This document shows, one piece after another, positions 6,498-13,505 of a DNA stretch of 14,554 bases. Origin of the DNA: Bacillota bacterium (lineage in GTDB: Bacteria > Bacillota_A > Clostridia > DSM-8532); assembly GCA_023424865.1 (NCBI GenBank), contig JAFADM010000069.1:1-14554 (forward strand). Direction: 5' to 3'. Below the pieces are notes generated by a model, which was not told where the DNA came from, made no database searches, and saw only the letters and a program-made list of their open reading frames with translations. Each line of letters opens with the position of its first letter. The first letter of the stretch is position 1. The position numbers and the translations under genes were made by a program.

Positions 6498-7385
6498 GTG
6501 GTTATTCAATGGTTTCCGGGGCATATGGCAAAAACCCGGCGGGTAATACAGGAGCACATGAAGCTTGTGGATGTGGTGATTGAGCTTCTGGATGCCCGTA
6601 TCCCCCTGTCCAGCCGAAACCCTGAGATTGATACTCTTGTGGGGGTTAAGCCCAGAATTGTAGCCCTCAACAAGTCGGATTTATCGGATCCGGCCGTAAA
6701 TAAAAAGTGGGAGACCTACTTTAAAAACCGGGGAGCAGGGGTGATTTACACCAATTCTCTCACCGGTACGGGGCTCAATGAGCTTAAGGGAAGGCTTAAA
6801 TCCCTCACCAAGGGCAAGCTGGCCTCAGCACAGGCCAAGGGGCGTATTGCAAGACCCATAAAGACCATGGTGGTGGGTATTCCCAATGTGGGCAAATCCG
6901 CCTTCATCAACAAAATTGCGGGAAAGGCCAGTGCCATGACCGGGGACAGGCCCGGTGTCACCCGCACCCAGCAATGGGTTCGGATAAACCCTGAGATACA
7001 GCTTCTGGACACTCCGGGTATTCTCTGGCCTAAATTTGAGGATCCGGAAACCGGTTTTAATCTGGCAGCCACCGGAGCTATCAAGGACGAGATTATGGAC
7101 ACGGCTGAGCTGGCGGCAACTCTTATGGAAAGGCTGGCGACCCTTTATCCCGCACAGCTTGAAGCAAGATACAAGCTTTCCGGTTCCCAGGGGAAAAGGG
7201 GTGTGGAGCTTCTTTCCGAGGCAGGGAAAAGGAGAGGCTGTCTTGTAGCGGGGGGCGAGGTGGACCTAAACCGTATTGCCATCATTGTTCTGGACGAATT
7301 CCGGGCAGGCCGCATCGGCAAGCTGACCCTTGAGCTTCCTCCCTGGGATCCGGAGCCAATAAGCGAAGGTGAGGAAGAAGAATGA
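6498..7385 (+). CDS. rbgA: Ribosome biogenesis GTPase RbgA (YlqF)
   Basis: A 295-residue circularly permuted GTPase of the YlqF/YawG family that drives a late step of 50S subunit assembly. The permuted G-motif order is visible: G4 NKSD (58-61), a G5-like TNSLTG (85-90), then G1 GIPNVGKS (127-134), G2 threonine T155 in RPGVTRT, and G3 DTPG (171-174). The N-terminal IQWFPGHMAKTRR signature is nearly invariant in RbgA. The C-terminal ANTAR-like domain follows from about residue 190 and ends in an acidic tail (EGEEEE). The start is GTG 6498, with GGAGAGGA upstream at 6486-6493; the family N-terminus fits it exactly. The stop overlaps the rnhB start by 4 nt (ATGA), which points to translational coupling. 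Slightly longer than the Bacillus subtilis protein. Confidence 0.96.
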   Translation: MVIQWFPGHMAKTRRVIQEHMKLVDVVIELLDARIPLSSRNPEIDTLVGVKPRIVALNKSDLSDPAVNKKWETYFKNRGAGVIYTNSLTGTGLNELKGRLKSLTKGKLASAQAKGRIARPIKTMVVGIPNVGKSAFINKIAGKASAMTGDRPGVTRTQQWVRINPEIQLLDTPGILWPKFEDPETGFNLAATGAIKDEIMDTAELAATLMERLATLYPAQLEARYKLSGSQGKRGVELLSEAGKRRGCLVAGGEVDLNRIAIIVLDEFRAGRIGKLTLELPPWDPEPISEGEEEE

Positions 7386-8089
7386 AAGAAATAGGGGAGC
7401 CCGAAGGCAAACTTGCCGATAAATATGATAAGAAAGCCGCAAAAAAAGCCGAATCCATGGCTAAGGAGCTGCTTCGCCTCAGGGGGATGACCTTTATGGA
7501 AGCGGAAGCCAGGGAGCTTGGCTACCGCTTTATCGGAGGCATTGACGAGGCGGGGAGAGGGCCGCTGGCAGGGCCGGTAGTGGCAGCCTGCGTCATTCTT
7601 CCGGAGGATTACTTTCCCGAAGGGCTTAATGATTCTAAAAAGGTCTCACCCAAAAAACGGGACAGCCTTTACGATGAAATAAAGAAGAATGCGCTGGCTT
7701 ATGGCATTGGTATTGTGGAAAATGGCCTTATCGACGAAATCAATATCCTCAATGCCACGAAAAAAGCCATGGAAATTGCGGTAGGTGCCATGAAGGTCAG
7801 GCCCGACTATTTAATATTGGATGCGGTAAGGCTGAATTTGGCCCTTCCTCAGAAGTCTGTTCCCAAGGCGGATGCCAATAGTTTAACGGTTGCCGCGGCC
7901 TCTATTTTGGCCAAGGTCACCCGGGATCGGCTTATGGACAGGCTCGATGATAAGTATCCGGGCTACGGCTTTTTAAAGCACAAGGGCTACGGCACCAGTG
8001 AGCACATGGATGCGATCCGGGCCCTGGGCTTAAGTCCCATACATAGAAGAAGCTTTACAAAAAAACTGCTTCAATCCGTGGCGGAATGA
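7382..8089 (+). CDS. rnhB: Ribonuclease HII
   Basis: A 235-residue RNase HII that cuts RNA in RNA-DNA hybrids and removes single ribonucleotides from DNA. The four metal-binding acidic residues are present: D55 and E56 in GGIDEAGRGPLAGPV, D147 in LILDAVRLN, and D164 in PKADANSLTVAAASILAKVTRD, with the 17-residue D-to-D spacing seen in the family. The KGYGTSEHMDAI block (201-212) is also typical. A 45-residue charged N-terminal extension rich in Lys and Glu precedes the catalytic core, as in many Bacillota RnhB proteins. ATG 7382 overlaps the rbgA stop by 4 nt. The rbgA-rnhB pair is conserved across Bacillota, although the two functions are not obviously linked. Confidence 0.96.
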   Translation: MKEIGEPEGKLADKYDKKAAKKAESMAKELLRLRGMTFMEAEARELGYRFIGGIDEAGRGPLAGPVVAACVILPEDYFPEGLNDSKKVSPKKRDSLYDEIKKNALAYGIGIVENGLIDEINILNATKKAMEIAVGAMKVRPDYLILDAVRLNLALPQKSVPKADANSLTVAAASILAKVTRDRLMDRLDDKYPGYGFLKHKGYGTSEHMDAIRALGLSPIHRRSFTKKLLQSVAE

Positions 8090-8141
8090 ATGGACTCCCT
8101 GCGGAGAGATGCGTTCAAACCATAGGGGAGGATGTTGGGCA

Positions 8142-9758
8142 ATGCGAATTGAAAATCAGGCCGCTCAGGCCTTAAACCTTCTATCAAAGGCTTCCGGAGA
8201 GAGTATCAAGGCCGGTGACGTCATTCAGGGCAAGGTTTTGTCCCTGGAAAACAGCACACTGGTTTTGGAGCTGCCCGGAGGCACTACCTTTTCGGCACGG
8301 GTTCCCGAGGGCTTTGTGGCAGCTCCGGGAACCCTTTTGTCCCTGGAAATAGCAAAAGGCCCGGGTCAGCAGCTTTCAGCCCACATAATGAACCCCGAGG
8401 TGCTGACGGAAAGCAGGCTTACAATGGAGGGCGCGGGTCTGATGCTCTTTGCCGAAGGCCAGCTGGCAAAGCTGGGCGGGGAAAGGCTGGAGGGGCTTTT
8501 GAGCGATGTTATGTCCTTTGTTCAGGAGAAAAACGCGCCGGGCCTGGAGAAGGCCGCCTTTCTTATGACCAACGGCATGGAAAATCAAAAAGACATGCAG
8601 GCTCTTTTGGATAAGCTTATTGAAGGCGAATTCAAAATAAATGAGAAGCTGACAGGCCTAAGACAAAGCCTGGAAGGCGGCCTGGCGCTTAAGGAAAACA
8701 GCGGGGCCAAAGCTCTTGTCATGAAAGCTCTTCTTTTAAATGAAGGCGGCGGAAAGCTTTTGAATGTACTGGCTGAGGAAGCTCCGGCTTTGTTGAAGGC
8801 CTTGCAGCAGAGTCAGGGCCAGAGCCCCAGTCAGAGCCAGAGCCTGGTCCAGGGTGATGCCGGGGTAAGGGAAAAGCTCACTCAGGGTCTTGAAAAGCTC
8901 CTTACCTCCTTAATGGAGAAAGCACCTGAAGGTGAAAAGGCTGCCGCTGCACTGGGGACTGCCGCAAGGGAAAACGGTGCCCCTGTCTTAAAAGAATCTG
9001 TGGCGGCCCTTTTAAGGGAAGCAGGACTTAACGAAACCCTCCTTCCTAAACAGGGCAGCACACTTGAAGCTAAACTATCCCAAATTATACAAAAAACCCA
9101 AGAAAATCTTCGCCAAATCCCGGACTCGGATGAAAAGACGGTTTCAGAGGTCTTAAAACGTACCTTTGAAAAGGTTTTTACCAAAATCGAGGACGGAAAA
9201 GCGGAGGCGTTGGACTTTAAGGAAAGTACCAGAGAATTAAAGGAGCTGCTCCAGCTATCACAAAAGGCTCTTACCATGATGGACAGCCAAACCCGTGAAG
9301 GAGCCCTTCCCATTGTGAGGGATCTGGAAGCGGCCAACCGGTTCTTCAATCAAACCAGCAATTACAATCTTTTCATGCAGGTTCCCCTTACGGTGAATGG
9401 CCGGGAGACGGCCGGGGAGCTCTATATTATGAAGCGAAAGGGTAAGCGCAAGGAAATTAATCCTCAGAACTTTACCCTTTTTCTTGCACTGGACACCAAG
9501 AACCTGGGGCATGTGGAAACGTTCTTAAATGCCAGCAATAAATTTGTTACCGTAAGCATCCGGGTAGGGAATGAAGCCCTGGTTAAGCTTGTGAAAGCCA
9601 GCTACAACCTTCTGTATGAAGGCCTTAAGTCTAAGGGCTATAAGCTTGCGGAGTTAAAGTGCCGCCTTTTATCCGACGAGGGTGTGAACCTGCTCAACGC
9701 CGAAGGGGAAACAGAGACGGAATTGGGCCTGAATCGCAAGGTGGATTTAAGAATCTGA
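8142..9758 (+). CDS. FliK-like (flagellar hook-length control-like) protein, YlqG position
   Basis: A 538-residue protein, counting from ATG 8142; AGGGGAGG at 8124-8131 gives 10-nt spacing to this codon, and the frame-sharing ATG 8109 lacks a comparable site. Residues about 20-70 form a predicted beta-rich module (AGDVIQGKVLSLENSTLVLELPG region). The middle (about 110-390) is helical, rich in Leu, Lys and Glu, with a Gln/Ser-rich patch at 222-237. The C-terminal part (about 399-510) resembles the FliK hook-length C-terminal domain: a FMQVPL strand, a TLFLALDTKNLGHVE strand pair and a long helix (VKASYNLLYEGLKSKGY). There is no signal peptide or membrane segment. It lies between rnhB and a FlhB-like gene, the same place as ylqG in Bacillus. 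Its role is unknown; since FliK and FlhB interact in flagellar export, the pair may act together. The family assignment is by pattern, not by search. Confidence 0.65.
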   Translation: MRIENQAAQALNLLSKASGESIKAGDVIQGKVLSLENSTLVLELPGGTTFSARVPEGFVAAPGTLLSLEIAKGPGQQLSAHIMNPEVLTESRLTMEGAGLMLFAEGQLAKLGGERLEGLLSDVMSFVQEKNAPGLEKAAFLMTNGMENQKDMQALLDKLIEGEFKINEKLTGLRQSLEGGLALKENSGAKALVMKALLLNEGGGKLLNVLAEEAPALLKALQQSQGQSPSQSQSLVQGDAGVREKLTQGLEKLLTSLMEKAPEGEKAAAALGTAARENGAPVLKESVAALLREAGLNETLLPKQGSTLEAKLSQIIQKTQENLRQIPDSDEKTVSEVLKRTFEKVFTKIEDGKAEALDFKESTRELKELLQLSQKALTMMDSQTREGALPIVRDLEAANRFFNQTSNYNLFMQVPLTVNGRETAGELYIMKRKGKRKEINPQNFTLFLALDTKNLGHVETFLNASNKFVTVSIRVGNEALVKLVKASYNLLYEGLKSKGYKLAELKCRLLSDEGVNLLNAEGETETELGLNRKVDLRI

Positions 9759-9774
9759 AGGAGCAGAGGTTTTC

Positions 9775-10071
9775 ATGGCATTTCAAAAGGAAAAGGAAAA
9801 TAAAATAAAAACAGCAGCCGCGTTAAGCTATTCTCCCGACGAAAACATGGCCCCAAAGGTCGTGGCTTCGGGCAAGGGCGTTATTGCCGAGAGTATTTTA
9901 AAAGCGGCGGAGGAAGCCAATGTTCCTGTTTATGAGGACGAACATCTGGCCGAAGCCCTTTCTTCCATTAAGCTGGGCTCCGAAATTCCCACTGAGCTTT
10001 ATGAGGTGGTGGCCGAGCTTTTAGCCTTCATCAGCCGTCTGGATGAGCGGTATACCTGGGAGGACGACTGA
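9775..10071 (+). CDS. ylqH: Stand-alone FlhB C-terminal domain-like protein (YlqH)
   Basis: A 98-residue soluble protein. Residues 12-60 align by eye with the cytoplasmic domain of FlhB/YscU export-switch proteins: AAALSYSPDENMAPKVVASGKG, then the helix VIAESILKAAEEANVPVYEDEHLAEAL. The FlhB transmembrane half is absent, and the NPTH autocleavage motif that precedes this region in FlhB is not there. The second half (66-98) is an acidic helix ending TWEDD. Such FlhB-like proteins without membrane parts are known in Gram-positive genomes beside rnhB. ATG 9775 follows AAGGAG (9758-9763) and AGAGG (9765-9769), 16 nt after the preceding stop, so it is translationally close to the FliK-like gene. 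Function unproven. Confidence 0.8.
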   Translation: MAFQKEKENKIKTAAALSYSPDENMAPKVVASGKGVIAESILKAAEEANVPVYEDEHLAEALSSIKLGSEIPTELYEVVAELLAFISRLDERYTWEDD

Positions 10072-10072
10072 T

Positions 10073-10594
10073 ATGGAGGATAGAAAGCTCCCCAAGCCTT
10101 TGACGGAGAAGTCTCTGAAGGATAGGTCTGTGACCGGCAAGCCCTTTACAGGCAAGGCCCTGACGGATAAGCCCCTGACAGGCCAGCCATTGACCGGCAA
10201 GGCCCTGCCAGGCAAGGCCCTGACGGATAAACCCCTCACGGGCAAGGCTCTGGGGCAGCAGGGTGAAAGACTGGTTGCGGACTACCTTCGACAAAGGGGC
10301 TATGCCCTTTTGGAGGCCAATTTCCGTATCGGCCGTATGGGAGAGCTGGATCTTATTGCTAAAAAGGATGGGAGGATTTGCTTCGTTGAGGTGAAAACCC
10401 GCCGAAGCACGCGTTACGGCGTGCCTTCGGAGGCTGTGACAGCCACAAAGCAGCAAACGATTATTAGGCTTGCTCAGATCTATCTCTCCATGAAGGGGCT
10501 TTCGGAAAGCCCTGTACGGTTTGATGTGGCAGAGGTTTACAGTAATGGGGACAGCTTTCACATCGAATACCTGGAAAACGCCTTCTGGGCCTGA
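10073..10594 (+). CDS. yraN: YraN family (UPF0102) endonuclease-like protein with N-terminal pentapeptide-repeat extension
   Basis: A 173-residue protein. The C-terminal 113 residues (61-173) are a complete YraN domain: GQQGERLVADYLRQRGY start, then GELDLIA and FVEVKTRRS carrying the PD-(D/E)XK-type acidic and lysine residues E91, D93, E106 and K108, and AVTATKQQ (121-128). The cellular role of YraN is not firmly known. Residues 1-60 are not part of the family: from residue 11 to 60 they are ten 5-residue units of the type T-G-K-A-L or T-D-K-P-L, basic and probably disordered. ATG 10073 follows TGGGAGG (10057-10063) with 9-nt spacing and lies 1 nt after the ylqH stop; the earlier in-frame ATG 10043 lies inside ylqH and is less likely. 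GTG or CTG codons nearer the conserved domain have no ribosome binding site, so the repeat extension is probably translated. Confidence 0.9.
   Translation: MEDRKLPKPLTEKSLKDRSVTGKPFTGKALTDKPLTGQPLTGKALPGKALTDKPLTGKALGQQGERLVADYLRQRGYALLEANFRIGRMGELDLIAKKDGRICFVEVKTRRSTRYGVPSEAVTATKQQTIIRLAQIYLSMKGLSESPVRFDVAEVYSNGDSFHIEYLENAFWA
10103..10252 (+). repeat. Ten in-frame 15-bp tandem repeats inside yraN
   Basis: Ten consecutive 15-bp units encode TEKSL, KDRSV, TGKPF, TGKAL, TDKPL, TGQPL, TGKAL, PGKAL, TDKPL and TGKAL. The consensus at DNA level is ACSGGCAAGGCCCTG. The first two units have decayed most. Units 4-6 and 8-10 resemble each other, hinting at a 60-bp higher-order duplication. The period is a multiple of three, so copy changes keep the frame. 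Confidence 0.92.
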
Positions 10595-10613
10595 AGTAAA
10601 ACGACGAAAGGAA

Positions 10614-11585
10614 ATGAGTAGCGTGTTCGTTTTTGATGCCCATTGTGATACCCTTTCGGCCATTGACCATGCGGAGGGGCTCTTTTCCAACCATTTTCAG
10701 TGGGATGTAAGCCGGGCAGGACAAATAGGCACCTATGTACAGGTGCTGGCTGTTTTTGCCGGAAGCAAATACAGAGAGAATCCAAAAGAGCGAATGATGA
10801 GCCTTTTCAACAAGGGCTTGGAGGCCGTAGCTCTCCGTCCCGGAGAACTGGGGCTTCTTTTGTATAAAGAGGATTTGGACGCCATGAAAAACCCCGGGGT
10901 GTATGTCCTTATGGGATCGGAGGGCGGCGAAATACTGGGGGGCAGCCTGGAGGCTCTGGATACGCTCTTTAACCGTGGCTTGCGCGTTCTTACCCTGGTA
11001 TGGAACTTTGACAACGAGCTTTGCGACAGTGTTGCAGGAAAAGGGAGCCACGGCGGCGTAAGCCCTCTGGGACGCCGTGTGGTTTCACAGGCCCAGGAGC
11101 TGGGGCTGGTTCTGGATCTGTCCCATGCCTCGGACAAAACCTTTTACGATGTATTAAACCTTACAAAAGGGCCTCTAATGGCTTCCCATTCCAATTCCAG
11201 AGTTCTTTGCGGCCATCCCCGGAATCTTACCGACAGCCAGATAAAGGCCCTGGCCAAAAGGGACGGTGTAATCGGAATAAATTATTACCCAAATTTTCTC
11301 GAAAAGTCGGGAAATGCCGAATTCGTGAGCATAATAAAGCATATCGAATACTTTTCCGCACTGGTAGGAAGTGGGTATATCGGCCTTGGCAGCGATTTTG
11401 ACGGAGTGGATAAGCTTCCCTCGGGAATGAAGGGCGTGGAGGACGTGGCGAAAATCGCCGAAGCCCTTGCCCGATTGAATTATACGCAGGAAGCCATCGA
11501 CGGAATTATGGGCCTGAATCTTAAGCGCCTGTTCCGGCGGATCCTGCCTGCAAAAAAGCCGGGAAGCCCTGCCGTGAAAGGGTGA
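10614..11585 (+). CDS. Peptidase M19 (renal dipeptidase-type) membrane-dipeptidase homologue
   Basis: A 323-residue zinc dipeptidase of family M19, cytosolic here since no signal peptide or anchor is visible. The two-zinc ligand set is present: H10 and D12 in FDAHCDT, E103 in GSEGGEILGG, H171 in LDLSHAS and H192 in ASHSNS (21 apart, as in human renal dipeptidase H198/H219), plus D261 in GLGSDFDG. Members split dipeptides, commonly accepting a D-residue at the C-terminal position; the exact substrate is not readable. The start is uncertain: ATG 10614 has AAAGG only 2 nt upstream, whereas GTG 10623 would have AAAGGA (10607-10612) at 10 nt and lose just three residues. The frame is open back to 10521 inside yraN without family similarity. 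It begins 19 nt after yraN and may be read through from it. Confidence 0.92.
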   Translation: MSSVFVFDAHCDTLSAIDHAEGLFSNHFQWDVSRAGQIGTYVQVLAVFAGSKYRENPKERMMSLFNKGLEAVALRPGELGLLLYKEDLDAMKNPGVYVLMGSEGGEILGGSLEALDTLFNRGLRVLTLVWNFDNELCDSVAGKGSHGGVSPLGRRVVSQAQELGLVLDLSHASDKTFYDVLNLTKGPLMASHSNSRVLCGHPRNLTDSQIKALAKRDGVIGINYYPNFLEKSGNAEFVSIIKHIEYFSALVGSGYIGLGSDFDGVDKLPSGMKGVEDVAKIAEALARLNYTQEAIDGIMGLNLKRLFRRILPAKKPGSPAVKG

Positions 11586-11587
11586 AA

Positions 11588-11645
11588 AAAACCTCGAAGA
11601 CGCTGGGAGGACAGGGGATACACAATCCCTGACGGGGTTTTATTG
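11588..11645 (+). terminator. Possible terminator / nested stem structure after the M19 peptidase gene
   Basis: AAAACCTC (11588-11595) can pair with GGGGTTTT (11634-11641, one G-U), enclosing an inner stem CAGGGGAT (11612-11619) with ATCCCTG (11625-11631, one bulge). A TTTTATT end follows. The outer stem spans a long interior, so termination is plausible but not certain. The rlmN promoter starts inside the T-rich end. Confidence 0.4.
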
Positions 11646-11671
11646 TGCTACCCGCGAAAATAATGTATAAT
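11643..11671 (+). promoter_or_regulatory. Sigma-A promoter of the rlmN-phosphatase-kinase operon
   Basis: TTGTGC (11643-11648) and a perfect TATAAT (11666-11671) are 17 nt apart. Transcription should begin near 11678, giving a short leader of about 22 nt before the rlmN start. Confidence 0.65.
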
Positions 11672-11699
11672 GCTTGTGATGTCTTTAACCGGAGGATAA

Positions 11700-12755
11700 A
11701 TGGTACAGAAAAACGATTTGCTCGATATGAGCCCGGATGAACTTCATACAGCCCTAAAGGAAAGAGGCTGCCAACCCTTTCGCGCCAAGCAGATTTGGCA
11801 ATGGCTTTATGGCGGAACTCTGAATTTCTCGGAAATGAGCAATCTTCCTCAGGCCCTCAGGCAGGAGCTTGGCCTTCATTTCAAGGCCGGCGGACTGACC
11901 GTCGAAAAGCGTCTGGATTCCAAGCTGGATGAAACGCGGAAATATCTTTTCAGACTTGAGGACGGCAACATTATCGAAAGCGTTTTGATGAAATACCATT
12001 ACGGCTATTCGGTTTGTCTCTCCACCCAGGTAGGCTGCAGAATGGGCTGCACCTTTTGTGCATCGGCGCCACTGGGACTTGTACGCAACTTGACTACAGG
12101 TGAAATGCTGGCCCAAATATTAAGTATTGTCAAGGACGGCAACCTACGGGTTAGCCACGTGGTTTTAATGGGCATCGGTGAACCCTTTGACAATTACGAC
12201 AATGTGCTGGCCTTTTTGAGACGGATAAACAGAGAGGATACCCTCTCTATCAGCTACAGAAAAATGACTGTCTCCACCTGCGGCATTGTCCCCCGCATCC
12301 TGGACTTTGCCGATGAGGGAATACCTGTGAATTTGTCCGTGTCCCTTCACGCTGCCGACGACGCCACACGTCAAAAGACCATGCCGGTGGCAAGAAGCTG
12401 GCCTATTAAGGAGCTTCTGGGAGCCTGCAGGACCTATGCGGACAAAACGGGAAGACGGGTTACCTACGAATACTCCCTTATTAAGGGTGTAAATGATTCG
12501 GAAGCAGAGGCGGAGCTTCTTTCCAGGAAGCTAAAGGGTACCCTCTGCCATGTCAATCTGATTCCGGTAAACCCCGTTGAAGGAACCGGTTATGAGAAAA
12601 GCGACAGGGCGCGCATTGAAGGCTTTCGAATGGTTCTGGAACGGGCGGGGATTGCCGCCACAGTCAGGCGGGAGCTGGGGAGCGACATCATGGCCGCCTG
12701 CGGACAATTGAGAAGGAATACGCTGATGGAAACATCAAGCGCCGGGAAGGTGTAG
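11700..12755 (+). CDS. rlmN: Dual-specificity RNA methyltransferase RlmN
   Basis: A 351-residue radical-SAM enzyme that methylates C2 of adenosine 2503 in 23S rRNA and of A37 in some tRNAs. The [4Fe-4S] cluster cysteines C113, C117 and C120 sit in VGCRMGCTFCAS. The SAM-binding GIGEP (158-162) is the family's GMGEP with Ile for Met. The methyl-carrying cysteine C334 lies in SDIMAACGQL, matching the Cys355 region of the Escherichia coli protein. The N-terminal helical domain contains FRAKQIWQWLY (27-37). Length is normal. GGAGG (11691-11695) precedes ATG 11700 by 4 nt, a little close. The next gene starts 4 nt after the stop, so the phosphatase is surely co-transcribed. RlmN loss modestly affects linezolid-type antibiotic sensitivity, and Cfr is a relative; this protein has the RlmN, not Cfr, context. 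Confidence 0.96.
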   Translation: MVQKNDLLDMSPDELHTALKERGCQPFRAKQIWQWLYGGTLNFSEMSNLPQALRQELGLHFKAGGLTVEKRLDSKLDETRKYLFRLEDGNIIESVLMKYHYGYSVCLSTQVGCRMGCTFCASAPLGLVRNLTTGEMLAQILSIVKDGNLRVSHVVLMGIGEPFDNYDNVLAFLRRINREDTLSISYRKMTVSTCGIVPRILDFADEGIPVNLSVSLHAADDATRQKTMPVARSWPIKELLGACRTYADKTGRRVTYEYSLIKGVNDSEAEAELLSRKLKGTLCHVNLIPVNPVEGTGYEKSDRARIEGFRMVLERAGIAATVRRELGSDIMAACGQLRRNTLMETSSAGKV

Positions 12756-12758
12756 AAA

Positions 12759-13490
12759 TTGAAGTACGCTGCACTGAGCGATGTAGGCTTAAAACGCGAA
12801 AAAAATGAAGATAACTGGAACATTGTTTTAAAGAAGGACGGCCACCCCGCGGGATTTATCATTGCCGACGGCATGGGGGGCTATGTGGCAGGAGAGGAAG
12901 CCAGCCGCATTGCGGTGGAGGAAATGTCCTCAGCCGTTTTTGAATGTCTTTTGCTTAAAGGGGATACCGACAGCATCAAGGAGCTTATCACCAAGCGCAT
13001 CGATAAAATCAACGCCTATATTATGGATTACTCGGCTAAAAACCTTAATGGTATGAAATCAGGAACCACCCTGTCGGTGGGTATCGTAGCCGAGGATCAT
13101 CTGTACATTGCCCACGTGGGTGACTGCCGGGTTTACCTTATACGGGAAAAAAGCATATTGAGGCTGACGGAGGATCATTCCTATGTGGCCCAGCTTGTAA
13201 AGGAAGGGCTTATAAGCTCAGACGAGGCGGTTCACCACCCGGAACGCAACCGGATTACCCGCGCTCTGGGTTTTAAGGACAATTTCTATCCGGATTTTTA
13301 CATGGAGCCCATGCTTGATGGCGATATTTATGTGTTCTGTACCGACGGGCTTTATGAGAACATGACGGATGATGAGATATTGAACATAGTATTGTCGGCC
13401 CCCGGGGATAAAGCAGTGGAAGGCCTTGTCGAAATGGCCAAGGAGCGGGGCGGAACTGATAACATCACGGTTATTTTAGCCTGGATGTAG
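12759..13490 (+). CDS. stp: PP2C-type Ser/Thr phosphatase (PrpC/Stp)
   Basis: A 243-residue metal-dependent PPM/PP2C phosphatase that reverses the kinase encoded next to it. Signature blocks are SDVGLKREKNEDNW (7-20, D18), ADGMGGYVAGEEAS (36-49, D37), SGTTLSVGIV (101-110), HVGDCRVYLI (119-128), TEDHSYVAQLVKEGLI (137-152), RITRALG (165-171), CTDGLYE (194-200, D196) and GGTDNITVIL (231-240, D234). It is soluble, with no membrane segment. The start is a rare TTG at 12759; GGGAAGG at 12744-12750 gives 8-nt spacing and the KYAALSDVG N-terminus matches the family, so a later start would lose conserved residues. Only 3 nt separate it from rlmN and 15 nt from the kinase gene, so kinase and phosphatase levels are probably tied together. 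Confidence 0.95.
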   Translation: MKYAALSDVGLKREKNEDNWNIVLKKDGHPAGFIIADGMGGYVAGEEASRIAVEEMSSAVFECLLLKGDTDSIKELITKRIDKINAYIMDYSAKNLNGMKSGTTLSVGIVAEDHLYIAHVGDCRVYLIREKSILRLTEDHSYVAQLVKEGLISSDEAVHHPERNRITRALGFKDNFYPDFYMEPMLDGDIYVFCTDGLYENMTDDEILNIVLSAPGDKAVEGLVEMAKERGGTDNITVILAWM

Positions 13491-13505
13491 TAAAGGAGTG
13501 GGCAA

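Noticed and set aside
8109..8141. ATG 8109 as start of the FliK-like gene
   Set aside because: AGGGGAGG at 8124-8131 lies between the two ATGs and fits 8142; the 11 extra residues show no pattern.
10103..10252. Short regular repeats as a CRISPR array
   Set aside because: Units are contiguous 15-mers without spacers and stay in the yraN frame.
10521..10613. Upstream start of the M19 peptidase frame
   Set aside because: This part lies inside the yraN coding sequence and shows no peptidase similarity; the HxD zinc motif sits right after ATG 10614.
10031..10690. 219-codon open frame on the minus strand opposite yraN
   Set aside because: It is the antisense of yraN and its repeats; the repetitive DNA lacks stops on both strands. 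No ribosome binding site or family resemblance.
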